From NCBI RefSeq assembly GCF_002104455.1, contig NZ_NBOC01000001.1, forward strand, positions 62,001 through 126,000: DNA of 64,000 nt, given 5' to 3'. The translations under genes and the position numbers were made by a program. Below, piece by piece: positions 20,307-31,302 of this stretch; within the stretch, counting starts at the first letter, position 1, and each line of letters starts with the position of its first letter. Source of the stretch: Colwellia chukchiensis. GTDB taxonomy: Bacteria; Pseudomonadota; Gammaproteobacteria; Enterobacterales; Alteromonadaceae. The notes beneath the pieces were generated by a model that was not told where the DNA came from, searched no databases, and saw nothing but the letters and a program-made list of their open reading frames with translations.

Positions 20307-21344
20307 ATGAAAAAAAGTATGCAAGCGCCGCTATTATCATTGTTGCTGGTTTTGTTGTTAAGTGCGTGTGTCGCCAATAATGAAATGAGCCAAGTGATCA
20401 CTCAGCTCAACGCTAGTAATAAACAAGCGGCGCAAGTGCTAGTGCAATTAAGTGCTAAAGATAAAGCCATAACCACCTTGCTTAATCGCCGCTTAAATGA
20501 AAACAAAATCTTGATGACAGCGCAAGTACAGCAACATTATTTTCACGCCTTGGCAAGGTTAAGGGCAAGTGTCATTGTGGTGTATGGCGACATTAATCGC
20601 CAGTTTGCCAAAGCGAAACAAGGCTGTCTTACGCAAATAGCGGCGCAAGTACAGCATTTAACCACCTTAGTTAGCGCCGCTGAGCAAGATGCTAAAACCT
20701 GGCTTGCAGAAAGCAAAAAGTTCCCCAATGATAAAACTCTTGCCTTACAAGCCGCGCAAGCGGCCGCCCAATATTTTGCCGAATTAAATGACACTAATAG
20801 CATCAGTGATGAGCATAGTACGAAATGTGTAGCGCAACTAGAAAGCGCAAAAACCCAAGCGCTAGCAAAAATAACGCAAGTACAAGATAGCCAAGAAGCT
20901 AAGTTAACGGCATTAGCTGACAGCAAAATGCAAGCGATAACGACCATGCCAGTGTTAAGCGTAAGTCATAGCCAAGCGCACTTTGCTGCCTTATCGGCAT
21001 GGTTACATGAAAACGAATTAGCCTATAGTAATACCATGATGTATTTGCATACCAACAATATATTGTCAGAAAAAGGCGTACTGGCAAGTGCGCTACAAGG
21101 GCTAGGTCAGGGGGCTATCACACAAGTGCTTGGTAAAGATGTGGCGATACCCAGTAGCCGTGAAATTGGCGAGCTAGGGGAAGGTTTACTGAGCAGTATC
21201 ACACAAGAAAGCAAGCAAGCATTTGCCGCCAGCCTACAAGCGGCACAACAGGCCGTAAACCAAACTAAAGAGCAACTGTTTGTTGGCGCTGAGCAACTGG
21301 TACAGCAATCGGTTATGTCAGTACTTAAAGCCATCGCGCAATAG
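20307..21344 (+). CDS. Predicted lipoprotein, Ala/Gln-rich helical
   Basis: A 345-residue lipoprotein. The signal peptide ends in a lipobox LLSAC with the lipidated cysteine at residue 21; the next residue is Val, not Asp, so sorting to the outer membrane is expected. The rest is almost entirely helical and rich in Ala, Gln, Lys and Ser. A predicted amphipathic tail (about 300-345) may be membrane-active. It starts 13 bases after the upstream membrane-protein gene. No family is recognised. Confidence 0.7.
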   Translation: MKKSMQAPLLSLLLVLLLSACVANNEMSQVITQLNASNKQAAQVLVQLSAKDKAITTLLNRRLNENKILMTAQVQQHYFHALARLRASVIVVYGDINRQFAKAKQGCLTQIAAQVQHLTTLVSAAEQDAKTWLAESKKFPNDKTLALQAAQAAAQYFAELNDTNSISDEHSTKCVAQLESAKTQALAKITQVQDSQEAKLTALADSKMQAITTMPVLSVSHSQAHFAALSAWLHENELAYSNTMMYLHTNNILSEKGVLASALQGLGQGAITQVLGKDVAIPSSREIGELGEGLLSSITQESKQAFAASLQAAQQAVNQTKEQLFVGAEQLVQQSVMSVLKAIAQ

Positions 21345-21378
21345 CAGCGTGCGATGACCATAAACAAGGATAACAGCC

Positions 21379-21813
21379 ATGAAAGCGAATGAAGAACTGT
21401 TTAATGCCTATGTCAGTGAAGAGTTTAAAAAGTCAGCCCAGACAACCAAGCAAGCACTCGAGCAGAAGATTAATCTTTATATTGAAGAGTTTCGCAGCCA
21501 TCTCACTGAGTTAGTAAAAGAAGTTGAAAACACAGATCACAGCGAGCAATTTCAACAACACACAGCGCAAATCATTAAACAAGGGCAAGCAGCCAGCCAA
21601 CAAGTGGACAATATTAATGAGATTATTGCTGAGCTTGAAATTAAAGCGCCAGCACTGGCCGAACAAGTAAATAAACTTAAACAAGCCAATAAGCAATTAA
21701 AAACAGAGCTTGATGGCATACATCAGCAAGCGACGGGGTTTGGCGCATCGGTGGGTAAGTTTATCGCCGGCAGTGTTAAGCAAATCGTGACAACAGGCTT
21801 ACCGATATTTTGA
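21379..21813 (+). CDS. Small coiled-coil protein
   Basis: A 144-residue soluble protein with no signal peptide. Residues 5-115 are predicted continuous helix with heptad character (INLYIEEFRSHLTELVKEVE; NEIIAELEIKAPALAEQVNK). The C-terminal 25 residues (GFGASVGKFIAGSVKQIV and on) are Gly-rich and weakly hydrophobic. It sits 34 bases after the lipoprotein gene and about 100 bases before the amidase. No known family is recognised; a structural or adaptor role is plausible. Confidence 0.65.
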   Translation: MKANEELFNAYVSEEFKKSAQTTKQALEQKINLYIEEFRSHLTELVKEVENTDHSEQFQQHTAQIIKQGQAASQQVDNINEIIAELEIKAPALAEQVNKLKQANKQLKTELDGIHQQATGFGASVGKFIAGSVKQIVTTGLPIF

Positions 21814-21910
21814 GCTCAATATGCACAAGTTACTCAAGCTGAGCCGCAAGCCGTTTAAGTGAGCAAAGGCGAGCCAATACTTGGCTGGCTTTTATGGAAG
21901 GAGAATCTTT

Positions 21911-22540
21911 ATGTACCCAGAATATATTGTTGTGCACACCGCCGCCTTTAACGGAAAAGATTGTGATCGCGACATGATAGATGCTTGGCATAAAGCTAGA
22001 AATTGGTCCGGCATTGGCTATCATTTTGTGATTGTAAACGATCAGCATAGCAGCAAAGCCGATGGCAGTGTCGAAAGTGGACGGCCCACTAATAAAGCAG
22101 GTGCCCATGCGTTGGGCTTAAACAGTCGTTCATTAGGTATTTGTTGTATTGGTCATGGCGATATCAATGACTTTACCCCAGCACAATATCAGAGCCTATA
22201 TCGCTTAATACGGCGTTTAATGACCGAGTTCGCCATACCGGTTGAAAAAGTTATTGGTCATCGCGAGTTAAATCAACTGGCAGAGCGCGGCGTTATTTCA
22301 AGTCGTTATCGCACCAGCAAATCATGCCCAGGCAGTAAAGTCGATATGGATTTCATTCGCGAGCAGTTACCAGCAACAGCAGCGTTAAGTGATGCCAATG
22401 AGCAGCCTAGCCCAGAGCTGCGTGAGGCAATAAAGCAGGCGGTTGCAGTGTTACAGCAACATCGCAGCCATTACCCCAATGCGCAAGATGAGCTAGACGA
22501 GTTTATTCACCACCCGGAAGTTATTAGCCTTAGCCAATAG
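21911..22540 (+). CDS. Phage-endolysin-type N-acetylmuramoyl-L-alanine amidase
   Basis: A zinc amidase of the Amidase_2/PGRP fold that cleaves the bond between muramic acid and L-alanine. By comparison with T7 lysozyme, zinc ligands are H9 (IVVHTAA), H117 (VIGHREL) and C139 (SKSCPG); Y37 (GIGYHFVI) and K137 complete the site. GRPTNKAGAHALGLNSRSLG is typical of phage endolysins. There is no signal peptide, so delivery to peptidoglycan would need help. The ATG at 21911 has a perfect AAGGAG; an upstream in-frame start is less likely. Residues 155-209 form an extra helical tail. Last gene of the operon and convergent with thiDE. Confidence 0.88.
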   Translation: MYPEYIVVHTAAFNGKDCDRDMIDAWHKARNWSGIGYHFVIVNDQHSSKADGSVESGRPTNKAGAHALGLNSRSLGICCIGHGDINDFTPAQYQSLYRLIRRLMTEFAIPVEKVIGHRELNQLAERGVISSRYRTSKSCPGSKVDMDFIREQLPATAALSDANEQPSPELREAIKQAVAVLQQHRSHYPNAQDELDEFIHHPEVISLSQ

Positions 22541-22557
22541 CCAAGGATCGTAAGTGC

Positions 22558-24117
22558 TTAAACTAGTTGTGCTTGCCACTTTTTTGCCACCTCAAGTGGC
22601 TGCGCCGCTTTGGTGATAGCAGATACTAGCGCAATGCTGTTGACCCCTGTTTGCCATACCTGTTGAAGACGTTGCTCGGTGTTAATACCACCAATTGCCA
22701 CAACGGGCACAGATTCTGCCAGTGCTAGCAGTTGTTTTAGGTTGGCTAATCCTTGAATTTGCCCAGTCATATCTTTAGTTTTTGTTGCAAATATGGCTCC
22801 AATTGCAAGGTAAGACGGTTGTAGTTGCTTAGCTAATAACAATTCGTAGCAGCCATGACTACTGATGCCCAAGCGTAATCCGGCACGCGCTATGGCCATT
22901 AAGTTTGCATTAGCAAGATCTTCTTGGCCAAGATGAACCCCATAGCCGCCATATTTCATGGCGAGTTGCCAGTGATCATTAATAAATAGCCGACACTGAT
23001 AAGAACGCGCTAAGGCTATGGCTTGTGCTATGGTGTTGGCTAACGCTTGCCCTTGCTTGTCTTTAATACGCAGCTGAATGATCTTTATATTTAGTGGCAG
23101 TAAGCGTTTTAGCCAAGCCAAAGAGTCTACAACAGGATAAAGTCCAAGTTTTTCACTGGGCTTAAGCCCTAAACAAGGAAACGGCGGTAACTTTTTATGG
23201 CGCGCAATTAAAGGGCTAAATACGCTTGGAAAGTCGCTTGGCTGCGTAGGCCAAGGGCCTTGCTCAAAAGCGCGATAGTCGTTAGTGCCACACTCAGTTT
23301 CATGGCTGAGTGCTAAGCCTTGGTGAATAAAAGCTTTGCTTAGGGTAAAGGCATCACGCAATAAATAGCCGTGGGCTAAAAAGCTTGCTAGCGCCGTGGC
23401 AAAACTACAGCCACCGCCATGACTGGCATTTGTGGCAATTTTATCGGCGCGTAACGTATACACTTGCCGCTGGCTACTAGTTAACGACTGTAAGCAGGTA
23501 TCGCTACAATCAACAACCTGGTTTGCCGCTTGCTGCTGATGACCACCTTTTATGATCACCGCTTTCACGCCTAAACTGAGTATGCGGTTTGCCAAAGTAA
23601 GCACGTCAGCGGTTGTCGGGCTGTTGACCATCGCGGATAATTGTGTTGCTTCGATAAGGTTAGGCGTAATAACATCAATAAGCGGCAATAACGGCTGTAG
23701 CTCAGTGGAGATTAATTTTGACAGTCGGCCACCGACACTGGCTTGTAGCACGGGGTCGTAAACCACAATGACCGAGCTAAATTGCTGTTTAATGTTGCCC
23801 AGCCATGCCACCAGCCACGTTAATTGTTGCTGATTAGCAATTAAACCAATTTTTATTACGGCTGGCGGTTTATCAAGAGTCAGTGCCTTTGCTTGTGCGG
23901 CTAAAATGTCCACATCTACGGCATTGATCGCTAATAGTTGATGTGAGTTTTGCACTGTATTGGCGGTAATGAGGTGACAAACTTCGACCTTGAGATTATG
24001 ACCCGTTTTGATATCGGCAGCGATGCCAGCACCACCTGAGCAATCTGCGCCAGATATCGTCCAAATAATGGCTTTATTTTTTACAACAGTGCCAGTAGCG
24101 GCAATATGGCTTGTCAT
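22558..24117 (-). CDS. thiDE: Fused HMP-P kinase / thiamine-phosphate synthase (ThiD-ThiE)
   Basis: A 519-residue bifunctional enzyme of thiamine synthesis. The N-terminal half (about 15-280) is HMP/HMP-P kinase: [29 protein letters not shown], and the anion hole [13 protein letters not shown]. The C-terminal half (about 310-515) is thiamine-phosphate synthase: [40 protein letters not shown] and VVAIGGI. The start overlaps the thiG stop by four bases (ATGA), so it is translationally coupled. Last gene of the operon. Confidence 0.95.
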   Translation of the reverse strand: MTSHIAATGTVVKNKAIIWTISGADCSGGAGIAADIKTGHNLKVEVCHLITANTVQNSHQLLAINAVDVDILAAQAKALTLDKPPAVIKIGLIANQQQLTWLVAWLGNIKQQFSSVIVVYDPVLQASVGGRLSKLISTELQPLLPLIDVITPNLIEATQLSAMVNSPTTADVLTLANRILSLGVKAVIIKGGHQQQAANQVVDCSDTCLQSLTSSQRQVYTLRADKIATNASHGGGCSFATALASFLAHGYLLRDAFTLSKAFIHQGLALSHETECGTNDYRAFEQGPWPTQPSDFPSVFSPLIARHKKLPPFPCLGLKPSEKLGLYPVVDSLAWLKRLLPLNIKIIQLRIKDKQGQALANTIAQAIALARSYQCRLFINDHWQLAMKYGGYGVHLGQEDLANANLMAIARAGLRLGISSHGCYELLLAKQLQPSYLAIGAIFATKTKDMTGQIQGLANLKQLLALAESVPVVAIGGINTEQRLQQVWQTGVNSIALVSAITKAAQPLEVAKKWQAQLV

Positions 24118-24920
24118 GATTTATGCTCTTCTTGGTGCCAAAACGGGCTATCTAAGGTTGGCGTGCTTGCTTGCGCGGTTTGACGCTCTGTCATAGTACC
24201 GGCAAGATAAGCAGATTCACCGGCAGCGATGGCTTTGGCAAAGGCTTTAGCCATTAACACTGGATTATCCGCCAAGGCTATGGCGCTATTTAGCAACACA
24301 GCATCAAACCCCATTTCCATGGCAATACAGGCATCGGAAGGCTTGCCAATGCCGGCATCAAGTATCAGGGTTGCATGAGGCAAACGTTGGCGAATACAGG
24401 CTAGGTTATAGCGGTTCATTAAGCCTTTGCCGGTGCCAATAGGCGACGCCCAAGGCATGATCACTTCGCAGCCTAGCTGATAGAGCCGTTGGCAAACCAC
24501 TAAGTCGTCAGTGCAATAGGGTAATACTTTAAAGCCCTCGTCAAGCAATTGTTCTGTGGCAGTTAACAGTGCGACAGGATCGGGTTGTAGGTTGTAGTCA
24601 TCGCCGATGACTTCAAGCTTTATCCAGTCAGTTTGAAACAATTCTCTGCTCATTTTGGCTAAGCTTATGGCTTCGCTAGCCGATTTACAGCCAGCGGTAT
24701 TGGGCAGCAAAAAGCCTTGGTTTTCGCTGACACTTTCTTGAATATAACGCCAAATTTTATCGCCTGAGCGCGCAAGTGGATTTTGCCGCTTCAATGATAA
24801 AGTAACGACTTGTGCGCCACTGGCAATAATGGCTTGCTGCATTATTTCAGGTGACGGGTACAAGGCTGAGCCTATTAGCAAGCGACTTGATAATGTTTGA
24901 CCATAAATATGCAATGGCAC
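24114..24920 (-). CDS. thiG: Thiazole synthase ThiG
   Basis: Condenses DXP, dehydroglycine and the ThiS thiocarboxylate to form the thiazole phosphate. The 268-residue TIM barrel has the Schiff-base lysine in WIKLEVIGD and the conserved blocks [15 protein letters not shown] and [20 protein letters not shown]. It lies 3 bases after thiS. Its DXP substrate comes from Dxs, encoded at 52.2 kb here. Confidence 0.97.
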   Translation of the reverse strand: MPLHIYGQTLSSRLLIGSALYPSPEIMQQAIIASGAQVVTLSLKRQNPLARSGDKIWRYIQESVSENQGFLLPNTAGCKSASEAISLAKMSRELFQTDWIKLEVIGDDYNLQPDPVALLTATEQLLDEGFKVLPYCTDDLVVCQRLYQLGCEVIMPWASPIGTGKGLMNRYNLACIRQRLPHATLILDAGIGKPSDACIAMEMGFDAVLLNSAIALADNPVLMAKAFAKAIAAGESAYLAGTMTERQTAQASTPTLDSPFWHQEEHKS

Positions 24921-24923
24921 GGC

Positions 24924-25142
24924 TTAACCTCCCACTATCGGAAACAGTAAGTCGATGCGATCATGGTTACTTACCTGTGTTGCGTGGTAGTGGTCGCGAC
25001 CGACAAACTCACCATTTAGTGCTAAGGCAAAGCTTTGTGTTTGCTCGTTATCGGCTAAAACAATGGCTAAGACTTGCTGGATACTCATCTTGGTTGAGGT
25101 TTTGGGTAATGTTGTGGTTTCACCATTTATATAAATTTTCAT
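24924..25142 (-). CDS. thiS: Sulfur carrier protein ThiS
   Basis: A 72-residue ubiquitin-fold sulfur carrier. The C-terminal Gly-Gly (FPIVGG) is the site of adenylation and thiocarboxylate formation. The start MKIYINGE is typical. The adenylating enzyme ThiF is not encoded in this operon. Confidence 0.95.
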   Translation of the reverse strand: MKIYINGETTTLPKTSTKMSIQQVLAIVLADNEQTQSFALALNGEFVGRDHYHATQVSNHDRIDLLFPIVGG

Positions 25143-25188
25143 AAGTTTCTCAATGTTATTAACGCCGGTGTGTTAAGTGCAAAGCTGG

Positions 25189-26346
25189 TTAAGTAACGGG
25201 TAACCAATTAGCGTATTGATATTCATGCCATGGCTTTTGTTGTTGCATTAGCAAGTTGTCAACATGGGCAAGCACTTGTGAGAGCACAATAGGGGCAATT
25301 AAAAAGCCGTGTCGATACAAACCATTCACCTGTAGCAATGCGCCACGGGTGATAACCTTCGGCTGATTATCCGCAAAAGCTGGCCTAAGTTGGCTCAGGT
25401 GTTGGCGAATATGGGCTTCGGCAAAACCGGGGTGCACGCTGTAAGCGGCGCTGAGGAGCTCCATCGCCGAGCGCACTGTCATCGGCGCTGTGTCGTCACT
25501 TTCAATTTCAGTGGCCCCCACCACATAATGACTTTTGCCTTTGGGGGCAATATACAGTTGGTAGCGTGGGTGCATTAATCTGATGGGTCTTGAAATATTC
25601 ACTGTTGGCGCAAACAGTTGAAACAACTCACCGCGTACGGCGCGTAAACCACTCAATGGCGCATTATTTTTGTCGGCCAATGTGGCTGTTGCTTTCGCGC
25701 CAATGCCCCGACAATCTATGGCTAAGTCAAAAGATTGCCATTGTTGACCATGACCTTGCCCTTTACTTTGCACCTGAATATCACAACCGCTTTGCAAGCG
25801 AGTGGTTTTGATCGCAGTTACTTTGGTTTCACTTAGCCACTTAACGGCTTCGAGTTTTAGTTGTTGTTGCAACGCCGTCAGCAATTTACGGTTACCAATT
25901 TGCCCTTCATCTGGCAAGTACAATGCTTGGGCAAAACGCTGTGCTAGTTCGGGCTCGAGTGTTGCTAGCTGCGCTCTATTTATCTGCTGTTGCTGATGTT
26001 GTGGGTAATGCTTGGCTAAATAGCGACTGAGCCGATGATAATCGTTAATATCTTGCGCATGGCTGACGACTATGGCGCCGGTTTGTTGAAAAAAGCTATA
26101 GCTTGTTAAGGTATTAAGCAATTTTGGCCACAGTGGCAGCGCGGCAAAACCCATCGCTACTATATTGGCAGGGCTGTGCATCGCCTCACCTAATGGCGTC
26201 AGCAAGCCTGCAGCCGCATAGGCAGCACTTTGTTGACCATTTTTTTGGTCTTTATCAAATAGCGTAACCTGATAGCCTTGTCGATTTAACGACAAGGCCA
26301 GCAAACGACCGATCAGACCAGCGCCAATAATTGCAATAGTTGGCAT
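25189..26346 (-). CDS. thiO: FAD-dependent glycine oxidase ThiO
   Basis: Oxidises glycine to the dehydroglycine used by ThiG, with oxygen as acceptor, replacing the anaerobic enzyme ThiH. The 385-residue protein has the N-terminal Rossmann motif GAGLIGRLLALSLNRQGYQV with LFDKD, the DAO-family segment SAAYAAAGLLTPLGEA, and a C-terminal LNG-like region (RGALLQVNGLYRHGFLIAP). It lies 8 bases after thiC and 46 before thiS. Choice of ThiO over ThiH indicates an aerobic route. Confidence 0.93.
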   Translation of the reverse strand: MPTIAIIGAGLIGRLLALSLNRQGYQVTLFDKDQKNGQQSAAYAAAGLLTPLGEAMHSPANIVAMGFAALPLWPKLLNTLTSYSFFQQTGAIVVSHAQDINDYHRLSRYLAKHYPQHQQQQINRAQLATLEPELAQRFAQALYLPDEGQIGNRKLLTALQQQLKLEAVKWLSETKVTAIKTTRLQSGCDIQVQSKGQGHGQQWQSFDLAIDCRGIGAKATATLADKNNAPLSGLRAVRGELFQLFAPTVNISRPIRLMHPRYQLYIAPKGKSHYVVGATEIESDDTAPMTVRSAMELLSAAYSVHPGFAEAHIRQHLSQLRPAFADNQPKVITRGALLQVNGLYRHGFLIAPIVLSQVLAHVDNLLMQQQKPWHEYQYANWLPVT

Positions 26347-26354
26347 GATCCCGA

Positions 26355-28328
<1,974 letters not shown>

Positions 28329-28426
28329 TCACCTGTGTTTTATAAAATAAAAATTAGGCGGAGCTTTTTGGGGTAGTAACGAGGAGCGCTGACAATAGCA
28401 CCATAGCAATTATGGCCATTACCAGT

Positions 28427-28512
28427 ACTCACTTGTTCCCTTCGCAGATGTTAATCTAATCAGGTTCTACGGATCCCGCTTTCGCGATCTCAGCCCTTTG
28501 GCACTCCGACAA
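28427..28512 (-). ncRNA. TPP riboswitch (THI element)
   Basis: On the minus strand, conserved TPP aptamer blocks appear in order: GGAGTGCC, GGCTGAGA, a variable CGCGAAAGCG hairpin, GGGATCCGTAGAACCTGAT, and CTGCGAAGGGA. These match the THI-box consensus. It lies about 105 bases before the thiC start and is expected to lower expression of the whole thi operon when thiamine pyrophosphate is abundant. A short hairpin (CCATA/TATGG, 28401-28415) follows and may belong to the expression platform; no U-run is seen, so control of translation is possible. Confidence 0.95.
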
Positions 28513-28520
28513 GTCTATAG

Positions 28521-28538
28521 GTTTAACGCTAGTTAAAC
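28521..28538. promoter_or_regulatory. Palindrome at the thi transcription start
   Basis: GTTTAAC-GCTA-GTTAAAC is a perfect 7+4+7 inverted repeat. It lies between the predicted start site (near 28540) and the riboswitch. It could be an operator or a 5' stabilising hairpin. A related single copy, GCGTTAAAC, occurs on the plus strand near 28624. Confidence 0.5.
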
Positions 28539-28546
28539 GCGAGATG

Positions 28547-28576
28547 ATTCTAGCTTGATAACTGTTTGTTAGGCAA
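28547..28576 (-). promoter_or_regulatory. Promoter of the thi operon
   Basis: On the minus strand TTGCCT (28571-28576) and TAGAAT (28547-28552) are separated by 18 bases. Transcription would begin near 28540, just upstream of the TPP aptamer. Confidence 0.65.
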
Positions 28577-29086
28577 TAGTTTTTTTATTTAGCCGCGCAC
28601 GGAGTCAATAATAGGTAATCAGGGCGTTAAACTAGCTCACCGCCAAAAAGGTCATTAGCACCGGTTATCACACTCGAAAATTTCGCGCTTTGGCGTTGGC
28701 CGTTAATCTTTAAAGGCTTGTTTGGTTATGCTGTTATCCCCGTGTATTTTCAGTGGTGCTTTTAGGTTATTTTTTGTCGCAACCGGCGTTATTATGGCGC
28801 TTCTTCACTTAAACCAACAATTTGTGGAGTGCGGTTATTTACTATGCAAGCTCGAATAAATTGCTACAAAAACTATTGACCCCTATCACTGTGCTTGAGA
28901 CTAATTCTGCGGGGTAAATTGATGAGTTTGATGCCATGGTTGCACTTGTTGCCTGTGTGGTAGCCATATGCTTTTGGCGCAAAGGTGTGGCTGAATTTAC
29001 CGTCCAAAAAAGATAAAAAATGACATATTTGAGTACTTGTTTTGGCAAAATTTGTCGTAAGATAGTCAGCCAACGCAATTTAGATA
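28577..29086. other. Non-coding gap between thi operon and mscS
   Basis: About 500 bases without a convincing gene. Short open stretches exist on both strands (for example a 43-codon frame from 28728) but none has a ribosome site with a family resemblance. The mscS promoter must be here but I cannot place it. Confidence 0.4.
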
Positions 29087-29107
29087 ATGATAATAGGGAA
29101 TGAATTT

Positions 29108-30001
29108 ATGGCTGAATCGACCAGTGAAAACAGTACAGAGCAGGTAGTGAAGACGTTAGATCCAGCAAGCTTATTAAAGGATGAAATTGATCAAGTAAAT
29201 CGAATCTATAATATTATTGTCGAGTTTTTCACCAACTATAGTTTTCAATTAATTGGCGCTTTTATCATTTTTATTATTGGTTATATTTTTGCCGGTAAAA
29301 TTGCCAACTTTGTATTAAAACTGTGTGAGCGTCATAAGCTTGATGTAACCTTAAGTCGCTTTTTAGCCAACACCAGTAAAATGCTGATTGTAGTGATGAT
29401 CACTATCATTGCCTTAGGCAAGCTGGGTATCAGTGTGACGCCGTTTATTGCGGCCATTGGTGCAATTTCCTTGGGAGCGGGTTTAGCGTTGCAAGGTTTG
29501 TTATCAAACTATGCGGCAGGTTTTAATATCATTATTATTCGACCCTTTGTGGTTGGCGATACCATTACCGTGCAAGGGGTAACAGGCTTAGTCAAAGAAG
29601 TTTTATTGGCTTATACCATATTAACGGATGAAGACAATGTTGAAATTACCATACCCAATAAACATATCGTCGGTGAAGTGCTACATAATTCTAGACATGA
29701 CTCTTTGCTAGAGCTCAGTGTTGGTATTGATTATAGTGAAAACCCGTTAGCGGTAGTTGAAATGCTAGAAGATGCCATCGCTAAGTTAGATATTGTCAGT
29801 AAAGCCCGTGAGCCGCAAATTGGTATTGAAGCATTTGCTGATAGTGCGATTAATATCGGTATTCGACTGTGGACTCCGACTGAAAATCTGTATACCTCGA
29901 AATATAAAGCCTATAAAGCGATTTATTTAACCTTAGAAAATGCCAATATTAAAATTCCGTTTCCGCAACGCGATGTGCATCTTATTAAAGATTCGGCGTA
30001 A
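29108..30001 (+). CDS. Small-conductance mechanosensitive channel, MscS family
   Basis: A 297-residue inner-membrane channel opened by membrane tension, which protects against osmotic downshock. Three helices lie in the first 140 residues; the pore-lining TM3 is GAISLGAGLALQGLLSNYAAG followed by the beta-domain entry FNIIIIRPFVVGDTITV. The soluble domain and C-terminal FPQRDVHL are typical of MscS. I choose the ATG at 29108 (MAESTSENS), with AGGGA upstream, over an in-frame ATG at 29087. Length is close to E. coli MscS (286). Confidence 0.93.
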   Translation: MAESTSENSTEQVVKTLDPASLLKDEIDQVNRIYNIIVEFFTNYSFQLIGAFIIFIIGYIFAGKIANFVLKLCERHKLDVTLSRFLANTSKMLIVVMITIIALGKLGISVTPFIAAIGAISLGAGLALQGLLSNYAAGFNIIIIRPFVVGDTITVQGVTGLVKEVLLAYTILTDEDNVEITIPNKHIVGEVLHNSRHDSLLELSVGIDYSENPLAVVEMLEDAIAKLDIVSKAREPQIGIEAFADSAINIGIRLWTPTENLYTSKYKAYKAIYLTLENANIKIPFPQRDVHLIKDSA

Positions 30002-30027
30002 GCAGTAATTATGGTGCAGTTACTGTT

Positions 30028-30762
30028 ATGGCGTTAAATACTCAGCGACTAGATCGGTTTTTAGCAAAAGCTTGCCAAGTTAATCGCAAGCAGGTGCGCT
30101 TGATGTTGGCGCAAAACAGAGTGCAGGTAGACGGCATTGTTGCACAAGATGCCGATACCATCATCGATACCTTCAGTAAGATCATGCTGGACGGGCAAGT
30201 ACTGCAAGCGAACGCGGCTTATTATATTATGCTAAATAAGCCGGTTGGCGTGGTTAGCGCAACGCGTGACAGCCAACATAAAACCGTACTTGACTTACTT
30301 GATTATCCGTTTAAAAATCAACTGCATATTGTTGGTCGGCTGGATCTTAATAGTTCAGGATTAGTGCTATTGACCAATGATAGTCGCTGGTCAGAGCGCT
30401 TAACCTTGCCTGAGCAAAAAGTTGCAAAACGTTACTTAGTAACCTTAGAGAATAAGTTGCACCAAGCGTATATCTCAGCGTTTGCTAACGGCATGTATTT
30501 TGCCTTTGAAGACCTCACCACTAAGCCGGCAAAACTGACCATAGTGACTGACTATCAAGCAGAAGTTGAGTTGATAGAAGGGCGTTATCATCAAATAAAA
30601 CGTATGTTTGGTCGGTTTCGAAACCAAGTTATTGGCTTGCATCGTTTTGCTATTGGTCATTTACCACTTGATAGCGCGCTAGCGCTCGGGCAAAGTAGAC
30701 AGCTAAGTGCGGCAGAAGTGACGGCGATTTTCGGTCATAAAAAACGCACAGTGATTGATTAA
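30028..30762 (+). CDS. rsuA: 16S rRNA pseudouridine(516) synthase
   Basis: Modifies U516 of 16S rRNA. The 244-residue protein has an N-terminal S4 domain (QRLDRFLAKACQVNRKQVRLM) and the RsuA catalytic core with the active-site aspartate in GRLDLNSSGLVLLTND. The C-terminal EGRYHQIKRMFGRFRNQVIGLHR block is typical. It could be a close RsuA-family paralogue (RluE/F), but overall length and the LPEQKVAKRYLV segment fit RsuA best. Confidence 0.88.
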   Translation: MALNTQRLDRFLAKACQVNRKQVRLMLAQNRVQVDGIVAQDADTIIDTFSKIMLDGQVLQANAAYYIMLNKPVGVVSATRDSQHKTVLDLLDYPFKNQLHIVGRLDLNSSGLVLLTNDSRWSERLTLPEQKVAKRYLVTLENKLHQAYISAFANGMYFAFEDLTTKPAKLTIVTDYQAEVELIEGRYHQIKRMFGRFRNQVIGLHRFAIGHLPLDSALALGQSRQLSAAEVTAIFGHKKRTVID

Positions 30763-30788
30763 CAGGTATCACCTCAATAGGAACAAAA

Positions 30789-31262
30789 ATGACTAAAATT
30801 ATCATACTACTGCTCGTTATCGGACTAGTGGTTAGCTACTTTGTGCGCAATAATGCTAATCGCGAAGCGGCAAAAGTTAACGCTATTAAAGCCAGTGAGT
30901 TTTTGCACGCCAATAAACAAGTTGAGGGTGTTGTTGAAACCGATTCAGGCCTACAGTATCAAGTGTTAACGCCTGGCCAAGGTGATATTCATCCCAGTAC
31001 TAACTCAAAAGTTACTGTGCACTATCATGGCACCTTGGTCGATGGCACAGTGTTTGACAGTTCAGTAGCCCGCAACGAGCCTATTAGTTTTGCCCTAAAG
31101 CAGGTGATTAAGGGCTGGACTGAGGGGCTACAGTTAATGGTGGTGGGTGAGAAAACTCGGCTATTTATCCCCGCTAGTTTGGCGTATGGTAATAGTCGTG
31201 CTGGTAAAATCCCGCCCGGATCGTTATTAATTTTTGATGTTGAACTGCTGGCGATTGAATAG
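30789..31262 (+). CDS. FKBP-type peptidyl-prolyl cis-trans isomerase, membrane-anchored
   Basis: A 157-residue protein with an N-terminal hydrophobic helix (residues 3-19) followed by an FKBP domain (about 50-157). Conserved segments include VTVHYHGTLVDGTVFDSS, VIKGWTEGLQLM, YGNSRAGKIPPGSLLIFDVELL. It probably assists folding in the periplasm, anchored by or released from the signal helix. It starts 26 bases after rsuA, with AGGAA upstream, and converges on glrR. Confidence 0.92.
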   Translation: MTKIIILLLVIGLVVSYFVRNNANREAAKVNAIKASEFLHANKQVEGVVETDSGLQYQVLTPGQGDIHPSTNSKVTVHYHGTLVDGTVFDSSVARNEPISFALKQVIKGWTEGLQLMVVGEKTRLFIPASLAYGNSRAGKIPPGSLLIFDVELLAIE

Positions 31263-31302
31263 TGTCGCGACTCATTAGCAACTTACTATAAAACGTAAGT
31301 GC

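Noticed and set aside
20543-21367. Cys/Ala-rich minus-strand open frames opposite the lipoprotein gene
   Set aside because: They arise from the Ala/Gln-rich codons of the real gene on the plus strand; cysteine-rich composition is an artefact of the complement.
12576-22557. Possible genomic island inserted at tRNA-Leu, ending at the thi operon
   Set aside because: I found no repeat of the tRNA 3' end near 22540 and no integrase; adjacency alone does not support insertion.
28728-29014. Short open frames (43 codons from 28728; a stop-interrupted frame ending at 29014) resembling a decayed small membrane protein
   Set aside because: No ribosome site at a fitting distance, no recognisable family and a frame change plus an internal stop; could be chance in AT-rich DNA.
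28842-29078. Minus-strand open frames of 66-78 codons before mscS
   Set aside because: Unusual composition, two overlapping frames of similar length, no start signal, no family resemblance.
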